Origin: Flavobacterium taihuense
Lineage (GTDB): Bacteria; Bacteroidota; Bacteroidia; Flavobacteriales; Flavobacteriaceae
Length of the DNA stretch: 64,000 nucleotides
NCBI RefSeq assembly: GCF_019351435.1
Contig: NZ_JAHWYN010000014.1
Span: 54,563-118,562, forward strand
Direction of reading: 5' to 3'
Shown: positions 8,586-17,905 of the stretch, piece after piece
How the letters are laid out: every line of letters begins with the position of its first letter
Position numbering within the stretch: position 1 is the stretch's first letter
Notes under the pieces: model-generated
Told to the model about the DNA's origin: nothing
Database searches by the model: none
Seen by the model: the letters and a program-made list of their open reading frames with translations, nothing else
Position numbers and translations under genes: made by a program

Positions 8586-8657
8586 CCAATTAAACCTTTC
8601 TATTTTTTTACTGTCTAAACCTTTAAGTTAAGTAGCGGTTTTGGCTAAATTTTAATA

Positions 8658-8671
8658 TTTGTATGTACAAA
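8658..8671. promoter_or_regulatory. 6-2-6 palindrome upstream of RND operon
   Basis: TTTGTA, two bases (TG), TACAAA: a perfect inverted repeat 46 bases before the -7 box of the efflux operon. The position suits a regulator operator, but no regulator gene is adjacent, and short AT-rich palindromes also arise by chance. Confidence 0.35.
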
Positions 8672-8716
8672 CGTTAAATAAAAATTAACAATTCAATTTT
8701 TCACAATTCTAAAACC

Positions 8717-8724
8717 TAAATTTG
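8717..8724 (+). promoter_or_regulatory. -7 box for the RND efflux operon
   Basis: TAAATTTG matches the Bacteroidota TAnnTTTG -7 element exactly, 46 bases before the adaptor ATG. A clear TTTG -33 element at the right spacing is not visible, so the promoter may be weak or activated. Confidence 0.5.
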
Positions 8725-8770
8725 TCTTTTCCTTATCAAAGGATATGTTAAACTTCTTTTACTTTAAAAA

Positions 8771-9829
8771 ATGAAAATAAAAAATCTTGTTTATGCCTTA
8801 TTGTTAATAGGGTTTGGTGGATTTATCGCCTATAGAATTACTTCCAACAACGCAAAAAACAGTGGACCAAAAGATAAAGATGACAAAGACAAGCCAATCA
8901 CCGTAACAGGAATAGTGGTTCATCCTAAAACTTTTGATAATAATTTATCACTTTCGGGTTCTATCGAAGCCAACGAACAAATTGAAATTCGTTCTGAAGT
9001 TTCAGGAATCGTTGAGGGGATTTATTTTCAAGAAGGAAGTAATGTGACAAAAGGGCAACTTTTGTTCAAAGTTAATGATATTGAATTAAGAGCACAATTG
9101 GCTCAAGCCAATACCAAAGAAGGTTTGGCTGCCGAAAATGAAAGAAGAGCTAAATTATTGCTACAAAAAGAAGCCATCAGCCAAGAAGAATATGACATTG
9201 CAAGAGCCGATCATAAATCTACTCAAGCCCAAAGTCAATTAATCAAAGCCCAAATTGCAAAAACATCGGTACGAGCTCCTTTCTCAGGAAAAATTGGACT
9301 TCGTTCTATTTCGCCAGGAATCTATATCACACCAACTGTTTTGGTTGCTAAATTGATCAACAGCAGTAAATTGAAAATTACTTTTTCGATTCCAGAGAAA
9401 TATGCTTCTCAAGTTAAGACAAACGCACCTTTGAGCTTTACGGTTGAAGGTTCTGATGAAAAATTTACTGCTAAAGTCTATGCTATCGAGCCAGAAGTAG
9501 CCGTTACCACCCGAACTCTTCAGGTAAGAGCGATTACAGAAAACAGTCAGGGAAAATTATTGCCGGGTACTTTTGCAAATGTAGCAATGCCTTTGAGCAT
9601 TATAAAAGATGCAATTGTCGTTCCTACCGAAGCGATTATTCCAGTTCAAAATGGTAAGAAAGTATTCATAGCCAAAAATGGTTTAGCCAAAGAACTTATG
9701 GTAGAAACAGCTACTAGAACAGATGCCTCTATCTTGGTGCTTTCTGGTTTGAAAGCTGGGGACACTTTATTAACAAGTGGTGTTATGTCCTTAAAAGACG
9801 AAGCACCAGTTAAAGTAATCATTAAATAA
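8771..9829 (+). CDS. RND efflux periplasmic adaptor subunit (HlyD/MFP family)
   Basis: 352 aa. An N-terminal membrane anchor (about 7-24) without a lipobox places the protein in the periplasm, tethered to the inner membrane. A charged Lys/Asp linker (33-42) is followed by the barrel-sandwich hybrid (IEIRSEVSGIVEGIYFQEGSNVTKGQLLFKV, cited here by its ends at about 75-103), a short alpha-hairpin with QANTKEGLAA and QEEYDIARAD, the second lipoyl half APFSGKIGLRSISPGIYI and a beta-barrel. It links the inner-membrane pump to the outer-membrane channel. It is the first gene of a three-gene plus-strand operon (68-base gap to the pump gene). Substrate class unknown; the short hairpin resembles MdtA/MexE-like adaptors. 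Confidence 0.94.
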   Translation: MKIKNLVYALLLIGFGGFIAYRITSNNAKNSGPKDKDDKDKPITVTGIVVHPKTFDNNLSLSGSIEANEQIEIRSEVSGIVEGIYFQEGSNVTKGQLLFKVNDIELRAQLAQANTKEGLAAENERRAKLLLQKEAISQEEYDIARADHKSTQAQSQLIKAQIAKTSVRAPFSGKIGLRSISPGIYITPTVLVAKLINSSKLKITFSIPEKYASQVKTNAPLSFTVEGSDEKFTAKVYAIEPEVAVTTRTLQVRAITENSQGKLLPGTFANVAMPLSIIKDAIVVPTEAIIPVQNGKKVFIAKNGLAKELMVETATRTDASILVLSGLKAGDTLLTSGVMSLKDEAPVKVIIK

Positions 9830-9844
9830 AATACCTATTTATTT

Positions 9845-9897
9845 AAGATTTTAGTATTGAATCTAAAATCTAAACTATAAAATCTAAAATTTTCTAA
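9845..9897 (+). repeat. short-period AATCTAAA repeat just before the RND pump gene
   Basis: Four to five imperfect copies of AATCTAAAATCTAAA-like units fill the spacer and run directly into the ATG at 9898. Similar to the array before recG (6155-6198). Confidence 0.6.
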
Positions 9898-12800
9898 ATG
9901 AGTTTATCCACTTTAAGCATAAAAAGACCTGTAATGACTATCGTTATGAACTTAACGATTATTTTGTTTGGTATTATAGGTTACACTTATCTGGGAGTTA
10001 GAGAATTTCCATCGATAGATCCAGCCCAAGTTTCGATTCGAACGAATTATACTGGAGCAAATTCGGATATTATTGAATCCCAAATTACTGAACCTTTAGA
10101 AAAAGCAATCAATTCTATAGATGGCATTCGAAATGTAACTTCCTCAAGTGCTCAAGGGAGCAGCACAATCACTGTCGAATTTAATTTGGACAAAAATCTA
10201 GAAGAAGCAGCTAATGATGTTCGTGATAAAGTATCACAAGCAATTCGAAATTTACCACAAGACATTGATGCTCCTCCTGTTGTTTCAAAGGCTGACGCTA
10301 ATGGAGATGCTATTATTTCTATGACCGTTCAAAGTGATACTCGAAGTGCGCTGGAACTAAGTGATTATGCCGAAAATGTAATTGGACAAAGACTCGAAAC
10401 CATTCCGGGTGTTAGTGGAGTTCAAATTTGGGGACAAAAAAGATATGCGATGCGATTGTGGATTAATCCAGAAAAGTTAGCCTCTTACGGTTGTACAGTT
10501 TCTGAAGTTCGTGATGCCCTAAACAGTCAAAATGTAGAATTACCTTCTGGAAAAATTACAGGTGATAATACTGAATTGACGGTTAAAACAGTTGGAAATC
10601 TTTCGAAACCAGAACAATTCAATAACATTATCATACGATCTGTTGGTGAAAAAATAGTACGCTTTAGCGATGTAGGTACTGCTGAATTAGGTCCTGAAAA
10701 CGTTGAGACTAAAATGACGCAATCAGGTACTCCCCTAGTTGGTGTGGCGATTGTACCGCTTCCTGGAGCGAATTATTTGGATATTGCAAGTGCATTCTAC
10801 AAAGAATTTGAGCGCCTAAAAAAGGATTTACCAAGTGATATCAAATTAAATATAGCGATTGACAACACTGTATTTGTGAAAAAATCAGTAATTGAAGTAG
10901 CCGAAACGTTAGGAATATCAATTGTATTGGTAATTTTAATTATTTTCTTGTTTTTTAGGGATTGGGCAATTGCTTTCAGACCTTTAATCGATATACCGGT
11001 TTCTTTGATCGCAACATTCTTCATTATGTGGCTTTTCGGATTCTCAATAAATGTGTTGACACTTCTCGCCATTGTACTTGCCACTGGACTAGTTGTGGAT
11101 GACGGCATTGTGGTTACCGAGAATATTTTCAAAAAAGTAGAAGAAGGAATGTCGCCTATAGAAGCCGCAATAAAAGGGTCTAACGAGATTTTCTTTGCTG
11201 TAATTTCCATATCTATCACTTTGGCGGCAGTATTTTTGCCTGTTATTTTTCTCGAAGGATTTGTCGGACGATTGTTTCGAGAGTTTGGTGTGGTAATAGG
11301 AGCTGCAGTATTAATTTCAGCTTTTGTGTCCTTGACATTAACCCCAATGCTAAATGCCTACTTAATGAAAGGTGGTGAGCAAAAGAAATCAAAGTTCTAC
11401 ATTCGTACTGAACCATATTTTCAAAAATTAAACAGCACTTATGCCAATGCATTAGAACGTTTTATGAAAAGAAAATGGTTAAGTTTCCCTATTCTTATAG
11501 TGTGTTTTGGATTGATATATTTGTTTTTCAATATTTTGAAAAAAGAAACGGCTCCTTATGATGACCGAAGTGGTTTTGTGATGCGCATGACAACTCCCGA
11601 AGGTTCTTCATACGATTATACGGATCGTTTTATGCAGGAAGTTTCTAAATTGGTAGATGATTCTATTCCCGAAAAGAAAGTCAGTCTGGTGATTACTTCC
11701 CCAGGTTTTAACTCATCTTCTGTTAATAGTGGTTTTATTCGGGTTTCATTGGTGGAACCGGATCAAAGAAAAATGTCCCAAAAGGAAATTGCAGATAAAT
11801 TGACCAAGTTAACCAGTCAGTATTCGGAGGCCAAAACATCGGTAATTGAACAACCTACTATCGCGGTAAACAGACGTGGTGGTTTACCAGTTCAGTATAT
11901 TATTCAAGCTCCCAATTTTGAAAAACTTAGAGAAAAGATTCCTTTGTTTATGGATGAAGCAGCAAAAAGTGATGTCTTCTCTGTAACGGATGTGAATTTA
12001 AAATTTAATAAACCCGAAATCAATGTTTCAATTGACAGGGCAAAAGCCGAAAGTTTGGGAATATCAGTGAAAGATGTTGCTCAAACATTACAACTTTCTT
12101 TAAGTGGTCAGCGTTTTGGGTATTTTATTAGAAACGGAAAACAATACCAGGTCATTGGTCAGTTTGAAAGACAAGATCGTTCAAAACCTTTGGATTTAAC
12201 TTCAATGTATGTTAAAAACAACAAAGGAGAACTCATTCAAATGGATAATGTGGTCAAGATTGAAGAACAAAGCAACCCTCCTCAATTGTATCATAATAAT
12301 AGATATATGTCTGCTACAGTTTCTGCAGGTCTTGCTCCAGGCAAAAGTCTAAGCGATGGAATTGATGCGATGAATGAGATTAAAGCCAAAGTGCTGGATG
12401 ATTCATTTACTACTGATTTAGGTGGTGAATCGAGAGATTTTGTCGAAAGTAGTTCGAATACTTCTTTCGCTTTTGGATTGGCTTTGCTACTGATTTTTCT
12501 AATATTAGCGGCTCAATTTGAAAGTTTTGTAGATCCATTTATCATTATATTAACTGTTCCAATGGCTGTTGCAGGGGCTGTATTTTCGCTTTGGTTGTTC
12601 AATCAAACGTGGAATATCTTTAGCCAGATTGGAACTATCATGTTGATTGGTTTGGTAACCAAGAACGGAATTTTGATTGTTGAATTTGCCAATCAATTAC
12701 GGGAACAAGGTAAGCCAAAATTAGAAGCTATTTTGGAAGCTTCAGAATCCAGGTTGCGCCCTATTTTGATGACCAGTTTGGCTATTTCATTGGGAGCATT

Positions 12801-12996
12801 GCCAATCGCATTGTCACTTGGTGCCGCAGCTACGAGTAGAATTGGAATGGGAGTTGTAATCGTTGGTGGTACTATCTTTTCTTTGATACTTACTTTATTT
12901 GTAATACCGGCTCTATATCTTATGTGGTCTAAGGCAAGAAAACATTACCCAGAATTTGATCATATTGATGAATATGAAAGTGACGTAAAAAAATAA
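9898..12996 (+). CDS. RND family multidrug efflux pump, inner-membrane subunit (HAE1)
   Basis: 1032 aa, standard AcrB/MdtB length. TM1 follows the SIKRPVMTIVM N-terminus. Two large periplasmic loops lie between TM1-2 and TM7-8. The proton-relay residues are present: the Asp pair in GLVVDDGIVV (about 400-401) and the Lys of GLVTKNGILIVEFAN (about 922). FFRDWAIAFRPLIDIPVSL is a typical TM4 region start and GLGxxLRPILMTSLA-like sequence occurs near the end (SRLRPILMTSLAI). It exports drugs, dyes or bile-like amphiphiles by proton antiport. The pump gene lies between adaptor and TolC-like genes, forming a complete tripartite set. No local TetR or two-component regulator is present. Confidence 0.96.
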   Translation: MSLSTLSIKRPVMTIVMNLTIILFGIIGYTYLGVREFPSIDPAQVSIRTNYTGANSDIIESQITEPLEKAINSIDGIRNVTSSSAQGSSTITVEFNLDKNLEEAANDVRDKVSQAIRNLPQDIDAPPVVSKADANGDAIISMTVQSDTRSALELSDYAENVIGQRLETIPGVSGVQIWGQKRYAMRLWINPEKLASYGCTVSEVRDALNSQNVELPSGKITGDNTELTVKTVGNLSKPEQFNNIIIRSVGEKIVRFSDVGTAELGPENVETKMTQSGTPLVGVAIVPLPGANYLDIASAFYKEFERLKKDLPSDIKLNIAIDNTVFVKKSVIEVAETLGISIVLVILIIFLFFRDWAIAFRPLIDIPVSLIATFFIMWLFGFSINVLTLLAIVLATGLVVDDGIVVTENIFKKVEEGMSPIEAAIKGSNEIFFAVISISITLAAVFLPVIFLEGFVGRLFREFGVVIGAAVLISAFVSLTLTPMLNAYLMKGGEQKKSKFYIRTEPYFQKLNSTYANALERFMKRKWLSFPILIVCFGLIYLFFNILKKETAPYDDRSGFVMRMTTPEGSSYDYTDRFMQEVSKLVDDSIPEKKVSLVITSPGFNSSSVNSGFIRVSLVEPDQRKMSQKEIADKLTKLTSQYSEAKTSVIEQPTIAVNRRGGLPVQYIIQAPNFEKLREKIPLFMDEAAKSDVFSVTDVNLKFNKPEINVSIDRAKAESLGISVKDVAQTLQLSLSGQRFGYFIRNGKQYQVIGQFERQDRSKPLDLTSMYVKNNKGELIQMDNVVKIEEQSNPPQLYHNNRYMSATVSAGLAPGKSLSDGIDAMNEIKAKVLDDSFTTDLGGESRDFVESSSNTSFAFGLALLLIFLILAAQFESFVDPFIIILTVPMAVAGAVFSLWLFNQTWNIFSQIGTIMLIGLVTKNGILIVEFANQLREQGKPKLEAILEASESRLRPILMTSLAISLGALPIALSLGAAATSRIGMGVVIVGGTIFSLILTLFVIPALYLMWSKARKHYPEFDHIDEYESDVKK

Positions 12997-13027
12997 TCTA
13001 AGACTCTAAGTTACTAAGGCTCTACCT
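12996..13027 (+). repeat. CTAAG short-period repeat before the TolC-like gene
   Basis: ATCTAAGACTCTAAG followed by TTACTAAGGCTCT fills the 44-base spacer between pump and channel genes. It is the same repeat family as at 8306-8345. Confidence 0.55.
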
Positions 13028-13040
13028 TAAAAAAAACAAT

Positions 13041-14351
13041 ATGAATACCAAACTATCTTTTAAAAGTTTCCTACCGTTTTTCTTTTGCTTTGCAATAGGA
13101 AATGCACAAGAACTGCTTACTCTGGAAAATGCTGTTAAAATTGGATTGGAGAATAATTATGAAATAAAAATTGCCGACAATAATTTAAAAATTGATAAAA
13201 CAAATGTAGCTATTGGAAATGCAGGAATGTTGCCTTCTCTAAGTGCAGTAGCCACAGACAATAATAGTATTTTGAATACTTCCCAAACCCGGTCAGACGG
13301 AACAACGGTAAACTTAAAAAACGCCAAAAATAATAATTTGAATTATGGCGTGGCTTTGGATTGGACCATTTTTGATGGTTTAAAAATGTTTGCCAAATAT
13401 GATCAATTGAAAGAATTGCAAAATATGAGCGATGCGCAATTGAAAATGACCATTATCAATAAAGTGAGTAATGTCAATTCGGTTTATTATGATTTGATTC
13501 AGGAACAGCAAAAATTATCAGACTTGGATTCAACCATTATCATTTCCCAAAAAAGGCTAGAATTTACCAAAAATAGATACACAATCGGCAAAGGATCAAA
13601 ACTCGACGTGCTGAATGCTCAAGTGGATTTAAATACGGATCTTGGTAATTTATTGAAAGAAAAACAGACGTATTCTAATGCTAAAACGCTTTTGAATCAG
13701 ATATTAGCCAGAGATTTGAATGCAGATTTCAAAGTATCTCAAGGAATTAACGTGGACCGAAAATTGCAATTGGCTGAACTAATGGCTTTGGCTGAAAAGC
13801 AAAACCCTGAATTAGAGATGCAAATCATTAATAAAAAAGTATCGGAGCTTGAATTGAAGCAAATAAAAGGAGAACGATATCCAACGATTAAGTTGAATTC
13901 AGGTTACAATTTCAATGATACAAAATCAAGCCTTGGTTTTACCACCCAATCATCAGCACGTGGCTTGAATTATGGTTTTTCAGCCTCTTTGAATTTATTT
14001 GATGGTGATGCTCAAAACAGAAATGAAAAGATTGCAAAAATGCAAGTTGACAATTCTAAATTGCAAATTGATCAGCAATTAATTCAATTAAGAAGTAATT
14101 TGACGGTTGCTTTTCAAGTGTATTTAACCAATTTGGATTTGATTGATTTGGAAGCCAACAATACGGCTATCTCCAAACAAAACCTTGAAATCACTGCCGA
14201 AAAATTCAAAATTGGAACAATTACTTCAGTAGAATTCAGAGCTGCTCAATTAAACTACATCAATTCCAGAATTCGTTTGAGCAGTGCACAATTTCAAGCA
14301 AAATTATCTGAAATAACATTAAGGGAATTAGCGGGTAATCTTAATTTTTAG
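13041..14351 (+). CDS. TolC-family outer-membrane efflux channel
   Basis: 436 aa, with a signal peptide ending near AIGNAQ. The two OEP repeats are visible: the first starts TLENAVKIGLENNYEIKI (about 27-44), the second AELMALAEKQNPELEMQII (about 248-266). Each is followed by long amphipathic helices and a strand pair (LNYGVALDWTIFDGLKM; NYGFSASLNLFDGDAQN). Trimers form the outer-membrane barrel and periplasmic tunnel for the RND pump encoded just upstream. No lipobox Cys is seen, unlike OprM. It ends 26 bases before the bestrophin-like gene, which might be read through. Confidence 0.94.
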   Translation: MNTKLSFKSFLPFFFCFAIGNAQELLTLENAVKIGLENNYEIKIADNNLKIDKTNVAIGNAGMLPSLSAVATDNNSILNTSQTRSDGTTVNLKNAKNNNLNYGVALDWTIFDGLKMFAKYDQLKELQNMSDAQLKMTIINKVSNVNSVYYDLIQEQQKLSDLDSTIIISQKRLEFTKNRYTIGKGSKLDVLNAQVDLNTDLGNLLKEKQTYSNAKTLLNQILARDLNADFKVSQGINVDRKLQLAELMALAEKQNPELEMQIINKKVSELELKQIKGERYPTIKLNSGYNFNDTKSSLGFTTQSSARGLNYGFSASLNLFDGDAQNRNEKIAKMQVDNSKLQIDQQLIQLRSNLTVAFQVYLTNLDLIDLEANNTAISKQNLEITAEKFKIGTITSVEFRAAQLNYINSRIRLSSAQFQAKLSEITLRELAGNLNF

Positions 14352-14377
14352 TTATTTTTGATGCCAAAATTGACAGA

Positions 14378-15241
14378 ATGATTCCATACAACCCCAAAAT
14401 TTGGTTAGCTTATATCTTTCGTTTTCGCAGATCGGATACTTTTAGAAATTTGTTCCCATTAATGCTATTTATTGCTATTTATACAGGAATAATTGCTTAT
14501 TTCGAAATTGAATATTTCAAATTAACAGAGACTAGCCACGTAAAGAATCTTTTTGTGATTCATACAACTTTAGGTTTCGTCATCTCTTTATTGCTGGCAT
14601 ATCGAATCAATTCGGCCTATGATCGTTGGTGGGAAGGACGGAAATTATGGGGCGCTTTAGTTAATAATAGCCGAAATTTGGCCATTAAACTTTCTGTTAT
14701 ATTGAAGGATGAAAAAGATTTGGCATATTTTAGAAAGTTAATTCCAAGTTATGCATCGATATTAAATAAACATTTGAAAGATGAAGAAACGAGTATGCAA
14801 TTGTTTGAGCATGTTGATTTGGCATTAGATCATTACAAACATAGACCGAATCAAATCGCTAAAATGTTATTTCAAAAAATTAATGACTTATATATTACTC
14901 ATAAAATATCAGGAGATCAATTGATTATTTTAAATAATGAAATTCAATCTTTTACTGATATTTGTGGTGGCTGTGAGCGCATCAAAAATACCCCTATCCC
15001 CTATTCTTACAGTACTTTTATCAAAAAATTTATATTTATTTTTGTTTTAACTCTTCCTTATGCATATGTGTTTACTTTAGGATATTATGTAATTCCGGTT
15101 GTGACTTTTATTTTTTATGTATTAGCAAGTATAGAGTTAATTTCAGAAGAAATTGAAGAGCCTTTTGGGTATGACGATAATGATTTACCTACCACAAAAA
15201 TTTCAGAAAATATTAAAAAACATATTGAAGAAATATTATAA
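14378..15241 (+). CDS. bestrophin-like (UPF0187) membrane channel
   Basis: 287 aa, all-helical with four hydrophobic segments (about 24-42, 57-75, 215-232, 235-255). The family motif SAYDRWWEGRKLWG (about 83-96) is intact; prokaryotic bestrophin homologues form pentameric ion channels (KpBest is cation selective). It is located in the inner membrane. The gene starts only 26 bases after the TolC-like gene, so it may be co-transcribed with the efflux operon, but a TTnnTTTG-like box lies in that gap and could drive it separately. The physiological ion is not known. Confidence 0.9.
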   Translation: MIPYNPKIWLAYIFRFRRSDTFRNLFPLMLFIAIYTGIIAYFEIEYFKLTETSHVKNLFVIHTTLGFVISLLLAYRINSAYDRWWEGRKLWGALVNNSRNLAIKLSVILKDEKDLAYFRKLIPSYASILNKHLKDEETSMQLFEHVDLALDHYKHRPNQIAKMLFQKINDLYITHKISGDQLIILNNEIQSFTDICGGCERIKNTPIPYSYSTFIKKFIFIFVLTLPYAYVFTLGYYVIPVVTFIFYVLASIELISEEIEEPFGYDDNDLPTTKISENIKKHIEEIL

Positions 15242-15292
15242 TAACAGTCGAGAAATTTGTGACAATAGAGGCAAATTTTGAGCCTAACTAAC

Positions 15293-15323
15293 TTTGACCC
15301 TCAAGAAACATTGATTATATTTG
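15293..15323 (+). promoter_or_regulatory. promoter of pheT
   Basis: TTTG at 15293-15296, a 19-base spacer, and TATATTTG at 15316-15323 match the Bacteroidota sigma-A promoter (-33 TTTG, -7 TAnnTTTG) on both elements. The leader of about 45 bases contains a small hairpin (CTACC, loop GGAA, GGTGG; 15329-15342). Confidence 0.75.
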
Positions 15324-15374
15324 CGCCCTCTACCGGAAGGTGGACGGACGAAGAAATCTTGAAAAAAACGTAAC

Positions 15375-17795
15375 ATGAAAATATCTTATAACTGGTTAAA
15401 ACAATTTATTAAAATTGATTGGAAATCGGATGAAACAGCTGCATTACTTACCGATTTAGGACTTGAAGTAGAAATCGTCGAGAAATATCAATCGGTAAAA
15501 GGCGGATTGGAAGGAATCGTTATAGGACATGTTCTTACTTGTATTCCGCACCCAGATGCTGATCGCTTGAAAATCAGCACTGTAGATTTAGGTAATGGAG
15601 TTCCTTTGCAAATTGTTTGTGGTGCCAGTAATGTTGGTGCAGGACAAAAAGTGCCGGTTGCAACCATAGGGACCGTTTTATATGATAAAGATGGAAATTC
15701 CTTTATTATCAAAAAAGGGAAAATTAGAGGACAGGAAAGTCATGGGATGATATGTGCCGAGGATGAATTAGGCCTTGGCGAAAGTCATGAAGGAATTATG
15801 GTTCTTGATGAATCAATTCCTGCAGGAACATTGGCTTCAACAGTATTTAAAATAGAAAATGACGAAGTCTTTGAAATTGGTTTAACACCAAATCGTGCCG
15901 ATGCCATGAGTCACTTAGGTACTGCACGTGATTTAAGAGCAGGACTGATACAAACTGGCATTAATGTAGAATTAATAACTCCATCAGTAAGTAATTTTAG
16001 AGTTGACAAAAGAACTTTAAAAATTGATGTTGATGTCAAAGATATTCAATTGGCTCCAAGATATTGTGGAGTTACTATTTCTGGTATCGTTGTTAAAGAA
16101 TCTCCGGAATGGTTGAAAAACAGATTAAAAGCCATTGGAATCAATCCGAAAAATAATATTGTCGATGTTACTAATTATGTTTTGCATGATTTAGGTCAAC
16201 CACTACATGCTTTTGATGCAGCTAAAATTAAAGGAAAGATAGTTGTACAAACACTTCCAGCCGGCACAAAATTCACCACTTTGGATGATGTAGAAAGAAC
16301 TTTGCATGAAGAAGATTTAATGATTTGTGACGAAAAAGGTCCTTTGTGTATCGCTGGTGTTTTTGGAGGTAAAAAATCAGGAGTAACAGAAACGACCAAT
16401 TCAATTTTCTTAGAAAGTGCTTATTTCAATCCTGTAAGTATTCGTAAATCAGCCAAAAGACATCAATTGAACACTGATGCTTCTTTTAGATTTGAAAGAG
16501 GTATTGACCCAACAATTACGGAATATGCATTAAAAAGAGCTGCTTTATTGATTCAAGAAGTGGCTGGTGGGGAAATCACATCGGATGTTGTTGACATATA
16601 CCAAAAGAAAATTGAAGATTTTCCTGTATTTTTAAATTTCAAAAATGTTGACCGAATTATTGGCCAAGAATTGCCTAAAGATACAATTAAACAAATTTTA
16701 GCTTCTTTAGAAATTAAAGTAAACAGTGTATCAGATGCAGGCTTAGGATTGACAATCCCTGCTTACAGAGTTGATGTACAAAGAGAAATTGATGTAATCG
16801 AGGAAATTTTAAGAGTGTATGGATATAATAATATCGTATTTTCTAAAAAATTAAATGCCACGGTTTCTAATTCTCCACGCAATGAGGACTATAAAGTACA
16901 AAATATAATAGCTAACCAATTGAATTCTCAAGGTTTTCATGAAATGATGGCTAACTCATTAACTACAGCGTCTTATGTACAACTTTCAGAAACATTGAAA
17001 GAGGAATACAATGTAACAATGCTAAATCCATTAAGCAGTGATTTGGCAACAATGCGTCAGTCATTATTGTTTTCTGGATTGGAAGCTATATCCTATAACA
17101 TTAATCGCAAAAATTCCGATTTAAAATTATTTGAATTTGGAAAATCATACCATAAGTTTCTTTCTGGTTATGAGGAAATCAAGCACTTAACCTTGTTTCA
17201 AACTGGAAATAGAAACCAAGAAAATTGGACAAATGCTCAAAAACCTTCTGATTTCTTTTTATTCAAAGGATATGTGGAAGGTGTACTTTCAAGATTAGGA
17301 ATTTCGAATACTAAAAGCATAGCAGTAGCTTCTGATATTTTTTCAGAAGGAATTGCTTTCGGTTTGGGCAGTGATTCTTTGGTTGAATTTGGTGTAGTTA
17401 AGAAATCGGTTTTAAAGCATTTCGGAATTAAGCAAGAAGTTTTTTATGCTGATTTTAATTGGGCTAAAGTTTTAAAATTAATGTCGAGTAAAATCAAATA
17501 CACTGAAATTCCAAAATATCCAGAAGTTCGTAGAGATTTGGCTCTATTGGTTGATCAAAATGTCACTTATAGTGCTATTTATTCTATTGCTAGGCAAACA
17601 GAAAAGTCATTATTGAAAAATGTCAATTTGTTTGATGTATACGAGGGACAAAATTTGCCTGAAGGAAAAAAATCCTATGCATTGAGTTTCACGATTCAAG
17701 ACACTGCCAAAACACTTGAAGATGCTCAAATTGACAAAATAATGAATAAACTAATAAAGAATTTTGAAACAGAACTTGGTGCAAGTTTGAGATAA
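15375..17795 (+). CDS. pheT: phenylalanine--tRNA ligase beta subunit
   Basis: 806 aa, full length for the bacterial beta chain. Domains in order: EMAP/tRNA-binding fold (about 40-155; HVLTCIPHPDADRLKISTVDLG), B3/B4 editing domain (about 210-360), B5 (about 410-480), catalytic-like core (about 490-690), and the C-terminal ferredoxin-fold anticodon-binding domain (about 713-806; YPEVRRDLALLVD). With PheS it forms the alpha2beta2 enzyme that charges tRNA-Phe; this subunit provides editing and tRNA binding. pheS is not adjacent, as often in this phylum. It has its own promoter and a strong terminator follows. Confidence 0.97.
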   Translation: MKISYNWLKQFIKIDWKSDETAALLTDLGLEVEIVEKYQSVKGGLEGIVIGHVLTCIPHPDADRLKISTVDLGNGVPLQIVCGASNVGAGQKVPVATIGTVLYDKDGNSFIIKKGKIRGQESHGMICAEDELGLGESHEGIMVLDESIPAGTLASTVFKIENDEVFEIGLTPNRADAMSHLGTARDLRAGLIQTGINVELITPSVSNFRVDKRTLKIDVDVKDIQLAPRYCGVTISGIVVKESPEWLKNRLKAIGINPKNNIVDVTNYVLHDLGQPLHAFDAAKIKGKIVVQTLPAGTKFTTLDDVERTLHEEDLMICDEKGPLCIAGVFGGKKSGVTETTNSIFLESAYFNPVSIRKSAKRHQLNTDASFRFERGIDPTITEYALKRAALLIQEVAGGEITSDVVDIYQKKIEDFPVFLNFKNVDRIIGQELPKDTIKQILASLEIKVNSVSDAGLGLTIPAYRVDVQREIDVIEEILRVYGYNNIVFSKKLNATVSNSPRNEDYKVQNIIANQLNSQGFHEMMANSLTTASYVQLSETLKEEYNVTMLNPLSSDLATMRQSLLFSGLEAISYNINRKNSDLKLFEFGKSYHKFLSGYEEIKHLTLFQTGNRNQENWTNAQKPSDFFLFKGYVEGVLSRLGISNTKSIAVASDIFSEGIAFGLGSDSLVEFGVVKKSVLKHFGIKQEVFYADFNWAKVLKLMSSKIKYTEIPKYPEVRRDLALLVDQNVTYSAIYSIARQTEKSLLKNVNLFDVYEGQNLPEGKKSYALSFTIQDTAKTLEDAQIDKIMNKLIKNFETELGASLR

Positions 17796-17813
17796 TTTTT
17801 TTATAATGAATGT

Positions 17814-17853
17814 AAAATCCCAATACTATAAAAAATAGTATTGGGATTTTTTT
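17814..17853 (+). terminator. Rho-independent terminator after pheT
   Basis: Perfect 15-bp stem 17814-17828 with 17836-17850, 7-base loop, followed by a T run. It lies 18 bases after the pheT stop. Confidence 0.88.
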
Positions 17854-17905
17854 GTCCAGATATGAATGAGGACTTGCAACAAATCAATCAACAACAAGCA
17901 AAAAA

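Larger units (their letters stand above)
8310..8770. other. gene-free stretch, 461 bases, repeat-rich
   Basis: It contains, in order: the end of a CTAAG repeat array, a copy of the dispersed bipartite repeat (8384-8482), an inverse CTAAG array (8532-8585), a 6-2-6 palindrome (8658-8671) and a -7 box (8717-8724) for the RND operon. No coding frame is evident. Confidence 0.7.

Noticed and set aside
10797..11219. 140-aa antisense frame inside the RND pump gene
   Set aside because: The sense frame encodes conserved pump motifs; the antisense frame is a by-product of codon composition.
15329..15342. Attenuator or T-box-like control of pheT
   Set aside because: Only a 5-bp hairpin with a GGAA loop is seen, with no leader peptide rich in Phe and no terminator before pheT.
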